From Pedobacter montanisoli (lineage in GTDB: Bacteria > Bacteroidota > Bacteroidia > Sphingobacteriales > Sphingobacteriaceae), in assembly GCF_022809115.1 (NCBI RefSeq), contig NZ_JALGBH010000002.1, positions 995,543 through 1,059,542 of the forward strand: DNA of 64,000 bases. Direction: 5' to 3'. The notes beneath the pieces were generated by a model. It was not told the DNA's origin. It saw only the letters and a program-made list of their open reading frames with translations, and did not search any database. Within the stretch, counting starts at the first letter, position 1. Each line of letters begins with the position of its first letter. Position numbers and translations under genes: made by a program. Shown here piece after piece: positions 1 to 8,711 of this stretch.

Positions 1-446
1 TTCCATTTGCCTCTCCAGAAATCATTACCCGACATGGTTATAACCTTTTCTATTAATAAAAGATGGCTTGCATTATACCAATTGTGATTGATATAGGATT
101 TTTCTCCAATCACATCTCCTGTATTTAACAATGGTGTTTCTTCATTACCATCTACTGGCGAATAGGTAAAAAATTCTCCTATAAAAAAATAGCTTCTACA
201 ATCTATTTTTTCAAAAGGATTTCCGATCAGATCGGTATTGATCACAAAATCTCTTATGCCATCACCATCCACATCGCAGGCATAACTTTTATTGAAGGGT
301 ACCTGTACATCACCTAGGGTTTTATATTTTATTTTACTGGTATATGTTGGCGGTAAGAGATCTTTTCTTTCAAAATCAAACGACTTACGACACGCAACTG
401 ATAGCAATGCAAACAGGACTGCCACTAAAAAGTATCTGTTCATCAT
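1..446 (-). CDS. Partial lipoprotein with an EF-hand-like aspartate loop
   Basis: The 5' part of a gene that runs off the left edge. The protein begins MMNRYFLVAVLFALLSVACRK; the hydrophobic segment ends in SVAC, a lipobox, so it should be a lipidated envelope protein. Further on it reads CDVDGDGIRDF, a calcium-loop-like DxDxDG stretch also found in FG-GAP/VCBS-type repeats. The ATG at 446-444 overlaps the TAA stop of the upstream S41 protease gene by one base (TAATG), which suggests translational coupling in one operon. A second ATG directly follows, so the start is uncertain by one codon. The function is not recognised and the C-terminus is unseen. Confidence 0.75.
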   Translation of the reverse strand, partial: MMNRYFLVAVLFALLSVACRKSFDFERKDLLPPTYTSKIKYKTLGDVQVPFNKSYACDVDGDGIRDFVINTDLIGNPFEKIDCRSYFFIGEFFTYSPVDGNEETPLLNTGDVIGEKSYINHNWYNASHLLLIEKVITMSGNDFWRGKW

Positions 447-1471
447 TATTGACTTTTAATATTTTCGAGTACTTTTAAATAAAATTCTTTTTCTTGTTCG
501 GGCATTTTTTCTGCAACAGTTTTTAATGCCATTTGATGTGCCGTTATCAGAGCTTTTGCCGCAGGAACAACCACATCGGGCTGTACGCCAACGCCCTCCC
601 AATTGGTATGAGTAATTGGATTAATGGCTCTTCCATTAGGAATAAAAACAAAGAAACCATTGCCCAGATTTTCAACCTCTCCATCATTTGCAGCACCTCC
701 CGTTACTTCGCCAACTAAAGTAGCCCGATTTTGGGTTTTAAGATCGTATGACATTTCTTCTCCGGCAGAGAATGTACTTTCAGAAGTTAAAATGAATACA
801 GGTTTATCCAGGTATTTGGCTCCTTTTACAGAAACTGTCCAAAATTCATCTGTTTTATTGCCTTTGCGAGAATACAGGCTATTAATATGAACCGGATTGT
901 TACCAAAAAAATAACTTACCAGATATTGTACAGTTTCAGGTTCTCCTCCCTGATTGTTCCTTAAATCGATAATTAAAGCATCTGTATTGGCCAAAAATGC
1001 CATGGCGCCTGCACAGGTTTCTTTAACCTTATCTACCGGGCCGAATACGTTAATTTTAAGGTAGCCTATATTACCATCTAATACATCTATCTTTGGAAAA
1101 CCCAGATTAGTTCTTTTCAGCAATTGCCTAAAAATAGCTTCCTCTTCTTCTTTTCCAGTTAAATTCAGGTTCTCTTTTGCATTATACCATAAGTTGAGGT
1201 GCTTATCGTGCATCAGTTCTCTTAACTGATTGGTGAGTAGTTTTGCCAATTCTACTTTATTGTCAATCTTGGTATAAACACCTTGCTTTTCAAATTTTTT
1301 AATGCTTTGTCCGGCCTGTTTGGCTACATCAGGAAAAACATAATTATCATTGAGTTTTTGGATTAAACTGTTGATGGCTTGCTCCTTTTCTTTCTTTGTA
1401 AGTTTTACATTTTGAGCAAAAGAACAAGATGTAATCAGCAGAATAATGATTGCTAAAATGGTAGGCTTCAT
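446..1471 (-). CDS. S41 family peptidase (IRBP-like C-terminal processing protease fold)
   Basis: Secreted serine protease of family S41, 341 residues. A signal sequence (residues 1-19) ends either at SFAQ (signal peptidase I) or at the lipobox-like LITSC. Residues 28-100 resemble the helical N-terminal domain of IRBP-type S41 members (LNDNYVFPDVAKQ). The core carries IIDLRNNQGG (residues 167-176) and the nucleophile motif STFSAGEE with Ser235. No PDZ domain is apparent, as in other short IRBP-like members. The family cleaves C-terminal regions of periplasmic or exported proteins; the substrate here is unknown. It is the first gene of a unit coupled by TAATG to the lipoprotein gene at the left edge. 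A double palindrome lies about 100 bases upstream and may regulate it. Confidence 0.9.
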   Translation of the reverse strand: MKPTILAIIILLITSCSFAQNVKLTKKEKEQAINSLIQKLNDNYVFPDVAKQAGQSIKKFEKQGVYTKIDNKVELAKLLTNQLRELMHDKHLNLWYNAKENLNLTGKEEEEAIFRQLLKRTNLGFPKIDVLDGNIGYLKINVFGPVDKVKETCAGAMAFLANTDALIIDLRNNQGGEPETVQYLVSYFFGNNPVHINSLYSRKGNKTDEFWTVSVKGAKYLDKPVFILTSESTFSAGEEMSYDLKTQNRATLVGEVTGGAANDGEVENLGNGFFVFIPNGRAINPITHTNWEGVGVQPDVVVPAAKALITAHQMALKTVAEKMPEQEKEFYLKVLENIKSQ

Positions 1472-1572
1472 GTGTAGTTATTGAGTTTATAAAAAGTCTT
1501 ATGGTTTACGGTCAATCTCCCCTTTCTTAAATCAATAGATTAGAAAGGAATATTTATATTTTCTGCAAATAT

Positions 1573-1609
1573 AATAATTGATATATCAATATTTGATATA
1601 TCAATTATT
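1573..1609. promoter_or_regulatory. Tandem 12-bp palindromes, probable operator pair
   Basis: TTGATATATCAA occurs at 1578-1589 and again at 1593-1604. Each copy is a perfect palindrome and their centres are 15 bases apart. The flanking bases also match, giving 17-base arms (1573-1589 and 1593-1609) around a 3-base spacer. Two equally spaced palindromes are typical of a dimeric winged-helix or HTH repressor. The site lies about 100 bases upstream of the S41 protease gene. There is no poly-T tail and the stem is nearly all A/T, so a terminator is unlikely. No regulator gene is adjacent. Confidence 0.55.
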
Positions 1610-1724
1610 TGTTTAACAATTTTTAACTTTAGTACATTAGAAAGAAGAATTAGTTTCTATACAGAAGCATAAATATGCTCTTATATAGCTCAAAAACGGT
1701 ATATTTATGGCATCATCATAACAG

Positions 1725-1889
1725 GAAGATGTCTAAAAGTTTTGAGATTCGTCATTCTGAACTTCCCGATTGAATTCGGCACAAGTTGTTTCAGAATCTG
1801 AAACATTTTGTTTAGCTCTACAAAGAGATCCTGAAATAATTCCGATAGCTATCGGAACAGGGTGACGACCGACCTTTTTAGACACCTTC
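1725..1889. repeat. MITE-like palindromic repeat, copy A
   Basis: About 165 bases bounded by terminal inverted repeats: GAAGATGTCTAAAA at 1725-1738 and its near reverse complement at 1876-1889, matching 13 of 14. Inside the left end is CGTCATTCTGAACTTCCCGA, and near the right end is GTGACG, the same core seen in the copies near 26.8, 41.2 and 63.4 kb. A perfect internal palindrome, TTCCGATAGCTATCGGAA, lies at 1840-1857. No coding capacity is visible. It shares its termini with the copy at 41231-41350, which supports a mobilisable family. Confidence 0.7.
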
Positions 1890-1907
1890 TTTGAAATTTA
1901 TCTTCAA

Positions 1908-2219
1908 ATGATATACGGAAACAGAAAAGTAACCAAAGCGGTTGATAAGGCTCAACAAACGGCTCAGATTGTGGCCCAGGTTAAGCAGCTTTTAGAAAAG
2001 AAGATCATTAAAATTGAAGGAAACGTAGTTTATCTTTATCCCCAAATATTAAAAACAAAAGAGAGCGCATTAAATTGGATGAAATGTGTTTATACTTATT
2101 GCGTTTTGAAAAAACACATTAGGGATAAAGAAACCTTACTATTTGAAAATATAGAGAACAAAGAACCAATAGGTAAAATGGCTTTGTCTCCCAAACTTTT
2201 AATAGAAATTAATCCTTAA
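1908..2219 (+). CDS. Small hypothetical protein (103 aa)
   Basis: An orphan ORF of 103 codons that I do not recognise. The predicted protein is basic and mainly helical at the N-terminus (residues 5-32), followed by a helix with ALNWMKCVYTYCVLKK around residues 55-70. There is no signal peptide or convincing membrane segment. It starts 18 bases after the repeat element and its TAA overlaps the opposing lipoprotein stop codon through a shared TTAA at 2216-2219. Composition and amino-acid use look protein-like, and no longer ORF competes in this interval. It could be real or a decayed remnant. Confidence 0.5.
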   Translation: MIYGNRKVTKAVDKAQQTAQIVAQVKQLLEKKIIKIEGNVVYLYPQILKTKESALNWMKCVYTYCVLKKHIRDKETLLFENIENKEPIGKMALSPKLLIEINP

Positions 2220-2827
2220 TTCTTCTGTTCGGCCTTATTTTCTTTCATTGAAAAGGTATTGGAACTAAGTGTATATCTATAGGTCTTGGTTATGTTCTGC
2301 TCTTTTCCATCTTCTTTTTGTAGCACATTTACAGTTCTGTACAGATCGCCTTCTTTAATAAAGAACTTGTCATTGCCATTATAGCCCTTTATAGAACTTG
2401 TGCCCCGAAAACTGATCTTGTTAAAAGAGTTACCTGCAAATTCATACACATATAAATCGGCCTCGTTCTTTTTAACAGAAACCTGAAGATAGATTTCGGG
2501 ATTTCCATCGTTGTCCATATCCATATTCCAGGCATCGGTTAAAATACCTTCACGTTCGGCAGAAACTGATTTAAAATTCTTTTTTACAGAATCAGACATC
2601 AGTATTGAATAGGCCCCTATACTATCTACGCCTTTTCCCCAGCTTAGCACCTCGAAGTGATAGCCTGGCTTAAGTTCTAGATCTTTATAAAATCCAAAGA
2701 GATCTTTTTGTGATTTTTGTGATACTACTTGTTTTTGTTGATCATCGATCTGTATTTTATTTTTGCATGCAGCCAATATGCTCAGGATCAAACAGATCGA
2801 AAAAATTCCTTTTATTAAATTTTTCAT
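2216..2827 (-). CDS. Hypothetical lipoprotein (203 aa)
   Basis: The start reads MKNLIKGIFSICLILSILAAC; LAAC is a lipobox, so the mature protein should be anchored by Cys21. The body includes a DMDNDGNPEIYLQV segment (around residues 105-120), the DxDxDG pattern common in Bacteroidota lipoproteins related to FG-GAP/VCBS repeats. No enzymatic motif is visible. It lies 28 bases downstream of the GH20 hexosaminidase gene on the same strand, so the two are likely co-transcribed and it may serve the same envelope or glycan function. The function itself is unknown. Confidence 0.8.
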   Translation of the reverse strand: MKNLIKGIFSICLILSILAACKNKIQIDDQQKQVVSQKSQKDLFGFYKDLELKPGYHFEVLSWGKGVDSIGAYSILMSDSVKKNFKSVSAEREGILTDAWNMDMDNDGNPEIYLQVSVKKNEADLYVYEFAGNSFNKISFRGTSSIKGYNGNDKFFIKEGDLYRTVNVLQKEDGKEQNITKTYRYTLSSNTFSMKENKAEQKN

Positions 2828-2855
2828 TTTAAAATCTTTTAAATCTTACTATTGA

Positions 2856-4754
2856 TTATTTAGCTGTATCTGTATTTGTTAATAACGTTTCTGTTACCAC
2901 ACTTCTTTTGCCTGAAGGTGTAATAACAATAGTTTTAAGCGTTTTTTTCTGTCCCTTTGGTATAATTACCTGAATAGGTTGTGTATATTCAGTAGCATTC
3001 TCTGCCGGACGGTAACCATCTAATGTATAATATATTTTAGCACCTTTTACTGGACTTTTTAGCGAAATACTTACACTATCTGCATTAATTGTATCTGGTA
3101 AACCTATTGGAACAGGCACCCAATAATTAGTTGTAGTTTGATCTACCTTACTTAAATGTAAGGGCAGGCGTTCTTCTTCAAAGTTTTTGAAGTCTTTTTT
3201 TTCTAAAGGAGACCATGCGATTTCTGATAACGAAAAAAGTCTTGGTAAAAGCATGTATTCTGCCTTAGCGGGTGTTTCTATATATTCAGTCCATAAATTG
3301 GCTTGTACACCTTTAATGTATTTTTTCTGATCTGCTGAAAGCTCAGCAGGTACCGGATCATAGGCATATACTTTAGTATAAGTTGAGGTACCTTTTCCTT
3401 TTCTCCCGATGGTTAATGGTTCATCTGCAGATAGGGATTGCTTATGATCAAAATACAAACCATGACTTGAAGGAGTCATGATCACATCATGGTTTTGCTT
3501 GGCAGCCTCTATTCCCCCTTTTTCTCCTCTCCATGACATTACTGTAGCATTAGGAGCTAAGCCCCCTTCTAAGATCTCATCCCAACCGATAATGGATCTT
3601 CCTTTTGCATTCAGATATTTTTCTATACGGGTAATAAAATAGCTCTGCAGATCGTGTTCATCTTTCAGTCCAAGATCTTTGATCATTTGCTGACAGAATG
3701 CTGATTCTTTCCAGTATTTTTTAGGTGCTTCATCACCACCTATGTGGATATATTTTGAAGGAAAAATAGCCAATACCTCATCCAACACGTTTTGTAAAAA
3801 AGTAAAGGTATTTTCTGAAGGCACAAAAATATCATCAAACACACCCCAGGTTTGTTGTACTAATTTACCTTGCGTTGGACCAGACCACGGTGCATTAGGT
3901 GCTATATAAGTATCTCTATCTGGAAAACAGCTTAATTCGGGATAAGCAGCTATAGCAGCAGAACCATGTCCGGGTAATTCTATTTCAGGAACTACTGTAA
4001 TGTATTTAGATGCCGCATAAGCCACTATTTCTTTAGCTTCTTCTTGAGTATAGTAACCTTTATATATTTGATTATCTGTTCCGCCTGTACCGGGATAATC
4101 GCCTACAATGGTACCGTTTCTACTTGAACCAATTTCTGTAAGCTTAGGATATTTTTTAATCTCAATTCGCCAACCCTGATCTTCAGTTAAATGCCAGTGA
4201 AAGCTATTCAGTTTATAAGCAGCCATCAGATCTATGTATTTCTTAATGAATGATAAAGGAAAGAAATGGCGACCTACATCTAAATGCAGTCCTCTGTATT
4301 TAAAACGTGGATAATCATTGATCTGCGCAGATTGTATTTGTACCGCTCCTTCAGTAACATCAGGTATCATTTGTATAAACGACTGCAAAGCATAAAACAG
4401 CCCTGCTCCTTTTCCTATTAATTTGATGTGATTTGGCGTAACAGCAATCTGGTAACCTTCTTCAGGTAATTTGTCTGCTCCTGCAGTTGTAATATGAATA
4501 GTTTTTTGATGAGAAAGAGCTGTTTTAGCTTCTTTTATATGAATGCCTTTTGATTTTAAAAATTCTTTGAGTGCAGCAGTGATTTTTGCATGTTGAGGTT
4601 CTGCCACCAATACAACCGAGTGATCTAATTTAAAGAAACCATTGTTCTTTACTACAGATACCGGAGCTGGTATGATACCCATATTGGCATCGTTTTGTGA
4701 AAAAGACGTTAATGAGGCAAAACAGCACGCAAGTGCAATAAATGCTTTTTTCAT
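2856..4754 (-). CDS. Beta-N-acetylhexosaminidase (GH20)
   Basis: Exo-hexosaminidase of glycoside hydrolase family 20, releasing terminal GlcNAc or GalNAc from chito-oligosaccharides, glycans or muropeptides in the periplasm. A signal peptide (MKKAFIALACCFASLTSFSQ) is followed by an N-terminal GH20b domain (residues 25-150). The TIM barrel starts at FKYRGLHLDVGRHFFP, contains FHWHLTEDQGWR, and carries the HIGGDE motif with the catalytic Asp341-Glu342 pair used in substrate-assisted catalysis. After about residue 545 there is a chitobiase-type C-terminal domain (IYYTLDGYRP). At 632 residues it has normal family length. It leads a two-gene unit with the lipoprotein gene. Confidence 0.95.
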   Translation of the reverse strand: MKKAFIALACCFASLTSFSQNDANMGIIPAPVSVVKNNGFFKLDHSVVLVAEPQHAKITAALKEFLKSKGIHIKEAKTALSHQKTIHITTAGADKLPEEGYQIAVTPNHIKLIGKGAGLFYALQSFIQMIPDVTEGAVQIQSAQINDYPRFKYRGLHLDVGRHFFPLSFIKKYIDLMAAYKLNSFHWHLTEDQGWRIEIKKYPKLTEIGSSRNGTIVGDYPGTGGTDNQIYKGYYTQEEAKEIVAYAASKYITVVPEIELPGHGSAAIAAYPELSCFPDRDTYIAPNAPWSGPTQGKLVQQTWGVFDDIFVPSENTFTFLQNVLDEVLAIFPSKYIHIGGDEAPKKYWKESAFCQQMIKDLGLKDEHDLQSYFITRIEKYLNAKGRSIIGWDEILEGGLAPNATVMSWRGEKGGIEAAKQNHDVIMTPSSHGLYFDHKQSLSADEPLTIGRKGKGTSTYTKVYAYDPVPAELSADQKKYIKGVQANLWTEYIETPAKAEYMLLPRLFSLSEIAWSPLEKKDFKNFEEERLPLHLSKVDQTTTNYWVPVPIGLPDTINADSVSISLKSPVKGAKIYYTLDGYRPAENATEYTQPIQVIIPKGQKKTLKTIVITPSGKRSVVTETLLTNTDTAK

Positions 4755-4810
4755 AAATTTTAGTTTGGTTGATTGGTTTGGGAGGTTAAAATAACATATA
4801 ATTATATAAA

Positions 4811-4844
4811 AAAGGCTGTAATCCTAAAAATTCATACAGCCTTT
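4811..4844 (-). terminator. Rho-independent terminator after trxB
   Basis: Arms AAAGGCTGTA (4811-4820) and TACAGCCTTT (4835-4844) pair perfectly around a 14-base loop. On the minus strand the stem is followed by a T run. It lies just downstream of the trxB stop codon at 4852, so it separates trxB from the hexosaminidase gene. Confidence 0.75.
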
Positions 4845-4851
4845 AAAAAAA

Positions 4852-5814
4852 TTATGCGTTCACGGTATCGTGTTTTGCCGCTAAGTATCTTTCGGCATCT
4901 AGAGCAGCCATACATCCAGATCCAGCAGCAGTAATAGCCTGACGATATTGGTTATCCTGTACATCTCCACATGCAAAAACACCTTCCACATTGGTTTTTG
5001 ATGTTCCTAAGATCGTTTTCAAATAGCCTGTTTCGTCCATATCTAGCCAACCTTTAAAAATATCTGTATTAGGTTTATGGCCTATGGCTACAAAGAAACC
5101 ATCTACATTTAAAGTACGCTCTTGCTGAGTTGTATTGTTAAGTACTTTAACGCCGTTTACAGTTTTACCGTCGCCTAAAATCTCTAATGTTTCTGTATTG
5201 TATAAAACTTCAATATTAGGTGTATTTAATACGCGGTGTACCATCGCTTTTGAAGCACGGAACTCATCTCTACGTACCAGCATGTAAACTTTTTTACACA
5301 ATTTGGCCAGATAGGTTGCTTCTTCGGCAGCAGTATCACCTGCGCCTACAATAGCCACATCTTTTTCTTTAAAGAAAAATCCATCGCAAACTGCACAGGC
5401 AGAAACGCCAAAGCCATTATATTGCTGCTCACTTGGTAAGCCTAACCATTTGGCTTTTGCTCCTGTAGCAATAATTACTGTATCGGCTGTAATGGTTTTA
5501 ATATCATCAATTACAACTTTATGCGGCAGAGCAGAAAAATCAACTGAGCTTACATAACCAAAACGTATCTGAGTACCAAAACGTTCTGCTTGTTTTCTAA
5601 AGTCTTCCATCATCTCAGGGCCTAATATACCATTAGGATAACCCGGGAAATTATCTACATCTGTAGTTTGTGTAAGCTGACCGCCCATTTCCATACCTGT
5701 ATATAAAACAGGTTTTAAATCAGCTCTTGCAGCATAAATAGCAGCTGTGTATCCTGCCGGGCCTGAGCCTATAATTAAACAATTTACGTGTTCTATCTCT
5801 TGTTCTGTGTTCAT
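4852..5814 (-). CDS. trxB: Thioredoxin-disulfide reductase
   Basis: Cytoplasmic NADPH- and FAD-dependent reductase that keeps thioredoxin reduced, 320 residues, the usual length for low-molecular-weight TrxB. The FAD-binding GSGPAGYTAAIYAAR motif is at residues 16-30, the redox-active CAVC at Cys140 and Cys143, the NADPH-binding GAGDTAAEEA shortly after, and the second FAD motif GVFACGDVQD near the C-terminus. It appears monocistronic, with a terminator downstream and about 100 bases to the next gene upstream. Confidence 0.97.
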   Translation of the reverse strand: MNTEQEIEHVNCLIIGSGPAGYTAAIYAARADLKPVLYTGMEMGGQLTQTTDVDNFPGYPNGILGPEMMEDFRKQAERFGTQIRFGYVSSVDFSALPHKVVIDDIKTITADTVIIATGAKAKWLGLPSEQQYNGFGVSACAVCDGFFFKEKDVAIVGAGDTAAEEATYLAKLCKKVYMLVRRDEFRASKAMVHRVLNTPNIEVLYNTETLEILGDGKTVNGVKVLNNTTQQERTLNVDGFFVAIGHKPNTDIFKGWLDMDETGYLKTILGTSKTNVEGVFACGDVQDNQYRQAITAAGSGCMAALDAERYLAAKHDTVNA

Positions 5815-5912
5815 TTTATGTATGTTATAACTGCAAATTTAAGCTTTATGTTTTAAAGGACAAGCACGTGTATGTAAACATTGAATTTTTACTTTCGCCT
5901 GCCTTTTATCTG

Positions 5913-7079
5913 TTATTTGCCTTTATTTATTTTTAAAATCCTGATGAAATTTCCACCTAGCATCTTTTCAATATCTTCTTTCTTATAACCTCTTTTATAG
6001 AGTTCTTCAGTTACTTTAGGGTAATCAGCAACACTATTTAATCCTCTTGGAAAAGATTCTGCTCCGTCAAAATCTGCACCCAGTCCCACATGATCTATGC
6101 CTATCAGTTTTACAATATGATCTATATGATCTACCAGCAATGCTACACTAGGTTTTAATAATTCTGTTTCTGCAGGATATTTAACACTTAAACTATCTTT
6201 AGCCGCAGCTTTTCCATACTTAGTAGAAAGTGCTTTCAGCTCTTCATCATGTTTATTAAAAAAGGCTTTATAATTACGGTCATAATCAGGATCTAAAAAT
6301 CCACTGTAAAAATTAACTGAAATTACTCCACCATTCTTTCCAACGGCTCTGATCTGATCATCTTTTATATTTCTTGGAACCGGATTAATGGCATAAACGC
6401 TGCTGTGCGATACTAAAATAGGTTTAGTACTTACTGCAATGGCATCATAAAATGTTTTTTCACCTACGTGAGACAAATCAACCAATACACCTAAATCATT
6501 TAGTTTTTTAACCACCTGTTTACCAAAATCATTTAAACCTGCGTTTTCGGGTTTTACTTTACCTGAGCTTTCTTCGGCAGCAGAACTTGCCCAACTTGTA
6601 CTGTTATTCCAGGTAAGGGTTAAATAGATCATTCCTCTTTTAGCCAATTCTTCTAATTTTTGCAGGCTGTTTTCAATCATATGCCCACCTTCTACCCCTA
6701 TCATAGCGGCAAGTTTATTTTGTTTAACTGCTTTTTTCAGTTCTTCTGCATTTTTTACCAGAGCTATTTTATTGGGGTATCTTTTTATAAGGCTATATAG
6801 CGTATCTATTTCTTGATTGGCAATGGCAAAACCACCTGTTTCATCACACCAGATAGAAAATACCTGCACATCTAAACCTCCCTGTTTAGCTCTCACAAGA
6901 TCAAACTGACCTGTTGTTTGGAGTTTTCCCAGATCTTCACCTGTTTTAATCTGTTTATGCAGAATGTCGCCATGTGTATCAACAAGAATAGCAGATCTGT
7001 GAATCTGTTCTGAGTTTTTTTGCGCTTTAACTGCTCCCATGGTTAAAAGCAGACCTAAAGTTAAATGAAGTGGACGCAT
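5913..7079 (-). CDS. Membrane dipeptidase family (M19)
   Basis: Zinc dipeptidase of the renal dipeptidase family, exported to the periplasm through a short signal sequence (residues 1-19, ending VKAQ). The first metal-binding pair is in DTHGD (His36, Asp38). IGVEGGHMIEN supplies the bridging glutamate, followed by VDLSHVGEKT and PILVSHSS with the further histidines, then DHVGLGADFDG near the C-terminus. At 388 residues it fits the family. M19 enzymes hydrolyse dipeptides, including some with a D-residue at the C-terminal position. It is the last gene of a tight run with two YwqK-like genes and a carboxylase subunit; the gap to its upstream neighbour is 4 bases. Confidence 0.93.
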   Translation of the reverse strand: MRPLHLTLGLLLTMGAVKAQKNSEQIHRSAILVDTHGDILHKQIKTGEDLGKLQTTGQFDLVRAKQGGLDVQVFSIWCDETGGFAIANQEIDTLYSLIKRYPNKIALVKNAEELKKAVKQNKLAAMIGVEGGHMIENSLQKLEELAKRGMIYLTLTWNNSTSWASSAAEESSGKVKPENAGLNDFGKQVVKKLNDLGVLVDLSHVGEKTFYDAIAVSTKPILVSHSSVYAINPVPRNIKDDQIRAVGKNGGVISVNFYSGFLDPDYDRNYKAFFNKHDEELKALSTKYGKAAAKDSLSVKYPAETELLKPSVALLVDHIDHIVKLIGIDHVGLGADFDGAESFPRGLNSVADYPKVTEELYKRGYKKEDIEKMLGGNFIRILKINKGK

Positions 7080-7083
7080 AATA

Positions 7084-7716
7084 TTAATATTCTTCTCTTA
7101 ATTGTTCTATTTGAGCTTTATTTAATTTGATTTTACTTGTAATTGAATCCGCAGCATAGGTAATTCTGAGTTTTTCTCTTATAAAAATCCAGGAGCCTTC
7201 TCTCTTCCCATTTTTATAAGTGCCTTTTACCAATACCCTGCTGTTTTTATCAAGCTGTATAAAAGGCCCGTCTAATTCGCCGTTTTTATAAAATGATTTA
7301 CCCATTATTTTACCATCAGGATAAAAGTTTAGCCATTGCCCTTCTTCCACGCCATTTACGAAACTTCCTCTTTGAAACAAAAAACGCTCTCTGTCTTTTA
7401 ATTTAAAATCTGTTTGATTGGCCTCATTAAAAGTTTCTAAATCGATATAATAATTAAATTCTCCGTGTGGAATCTCAAAACTACCTCCCAAATACGAACC
7501 TGTTGCAATTAAATTATCATACATGTCATACTTTTTCATGATCCATATTTCTGAATTTTTTAAAGGACCAAACACTGCGTATGAATTTGCAAGATCGGGG
7601 TTTGTAACAATAGTGGCTCCTCTAAAATAAACAGGTTTTACCTGAGCAAAGACACAAAAAGCATTAATAATCAATGCAAATAATAAACCAACAGTTCGTA
7701 TTTTCATATTATGCAT
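7084..7716 (-). CDS. Secreted YwqK/MORN-repeat protein (210 aa)
   Basis: Exported protein with short GxW-x-x-YYxDG repeats of the MORN/YwqK type. Visible units include GVEEGQWLNFYPDGKIMGKS, GELDGPFIQL and GKREGSWIF (about residues 115-180), and an earlier PHGEFNYYID unit that is shared with the neighbouring upstream gene. A signal sequence ends near FCVFAQ; translation could start at Met1 or Met4. MORN/YwqK repeats form a beta-sheet scaffold; no enzymatic residues are evident. It is related to the next gene upstream, which adds a TonB-like C-terminal domain, so the two probably arose by duplication. Confidence 0.8.
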   Translation of the reverse strand: MHNMKIRTVGLLFALIINAFCVFAQVKPVYFRGATIVTNPDLANSYAVFGPLKNSEIWIMKKYDMYDNLIATGSYLGGSFEIPHGEFNYYIDLETFNEANQTDFKLKDRERFLFQRGSFVNGVEEGQWLNFYPDGKIMGKSFYKNGELDGPFIQLDKNSRVLVKGTYKNGKREGSWIFIREKLRITYAADSITSKIKLNKAQIEQLREEY

Positions 7717-7738
7717 AGCAACAGATTGTAAAGGTTTA

Positions 7739-8694
7739 CTAATACACTAAATTATATCTGACGGGGCTAACCATAGGTTTTCTATCTCTGCCATTTGTAG
7801 CAGGATACCATATACTATTGGTTATAAAATCTTTAATCTTATCACTCAATGAAAAATCACTAGAATCATAAACATGAACATTAGAAACTACTCCTTTTTC
7901 ATTTACAATAAATGAAACTTTAATAATTTCATTTCTAATCTCATTTACATTAGAACTTACCATAATTTTTCTTAGGTCAGCCACAAAATCACCTTGTGGA
8001 TGTGCGGGTCTATAATATTTAAACGCTGTTTTTTGAGCATTTTGAATACTATCTGCCTTTTCTTTGTTTATTGTTTTTTTGACTAATTTTCCATCAGCAT
8101 ATATAAGCGTATTCAATCCGTCAAATTCTTTCCAAATTCCATTCTTTTCATTATTTCGATAATTTCCTTCAGCTAAGACTCCTCCATTTGAATGGAATGA
8201 CTGATATTTTCCTTCAAGTGAATCATCTTTAAAGTTTTCAATCTGTTTCACTGTACCATCTATATAGTAAGTAACCCATCTACCACTTTGCTTTCCATTT
8301 AAAAACAAGCCTCTTTTTTCAAGAAAATGGCTAACAGGAAGGCGATAAGATGTATCTACATAATGGGTGTTTTTAATTTTTTCTAAACTCCAATCACCTT
8401 TCTTATTTTCCCTATGAATTGTATAGTAGAAATATTCTCCATGAGCTACCGAAAGATTAGCATCAGCAAAACCTCCCTTAAGAATTAAAAAGCCATCCAT
8501 AGAATATTGCTCAGCTCGGTAAACAGAATCTCCTTCTTTTTTTTCTTGTACAATCAAATATGATTTAGCATTTACTGAATCTGTCATCTGGTCTTGTTTG
8601 TCTAAAAAAAACTTAGCTTCTTTTTTTTTTGTGCCTGGCCCAAGAAATGGCAACAAATTAAGTTACTCAGTAAAAGAATAATTTTAAATTTCAT
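7739..8694 (-). pseudogene. YwqK-repeat/TonB-C protein, signal peptide separated by a frameshift in a poly-A tract
   Basis: The long reading frame (7739-8656) encodes 305 residues: YwqK-type repeats (HGEYFYYT, SGRWVTYYIDG, EGKYQSFHSNG, NGIWKEFDG) followed by a TonB C-terminal-like domain (residues 215-305, with VSFIVNEKGVVSNV). Its own ATG at 8656 gives no signal peptide. In another frame, ATG at 8694 starts MKFKIILLLSNLICCHFLGQ, a clear signal peptide with good spacing to the gene upstream, ending at a stop just past the tract. The frames meet at ten consecutive A's (8621-8630 on the complementary strand). One extra A joins them into an intact exported protein. It may be a sequencing error, a real pseudogene, or expression by slippage. 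Confidence 0.75.
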
Positions 8695-8711
8695 AAAGTC
8701 TTATAGTTTCA

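Larger units (their letters stand above)
1472..1907. other. Intergenic region with a double palindrome and a MITE-like repeat
   Basis: This 436-base gap separates the leftward S41 gene from the rightward small ORF at 1908. It holds a 17-base perfect inverted repeat (1573-1609) made of two copies of a 12-base palindrome, an AT-rich stretch, and a repeat element bounded by inverted repeats (1725-1889). I see no coding sequence. Promoters for both flanking genes probably lie here but none is clear enough to place. Confidence 0.6.
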
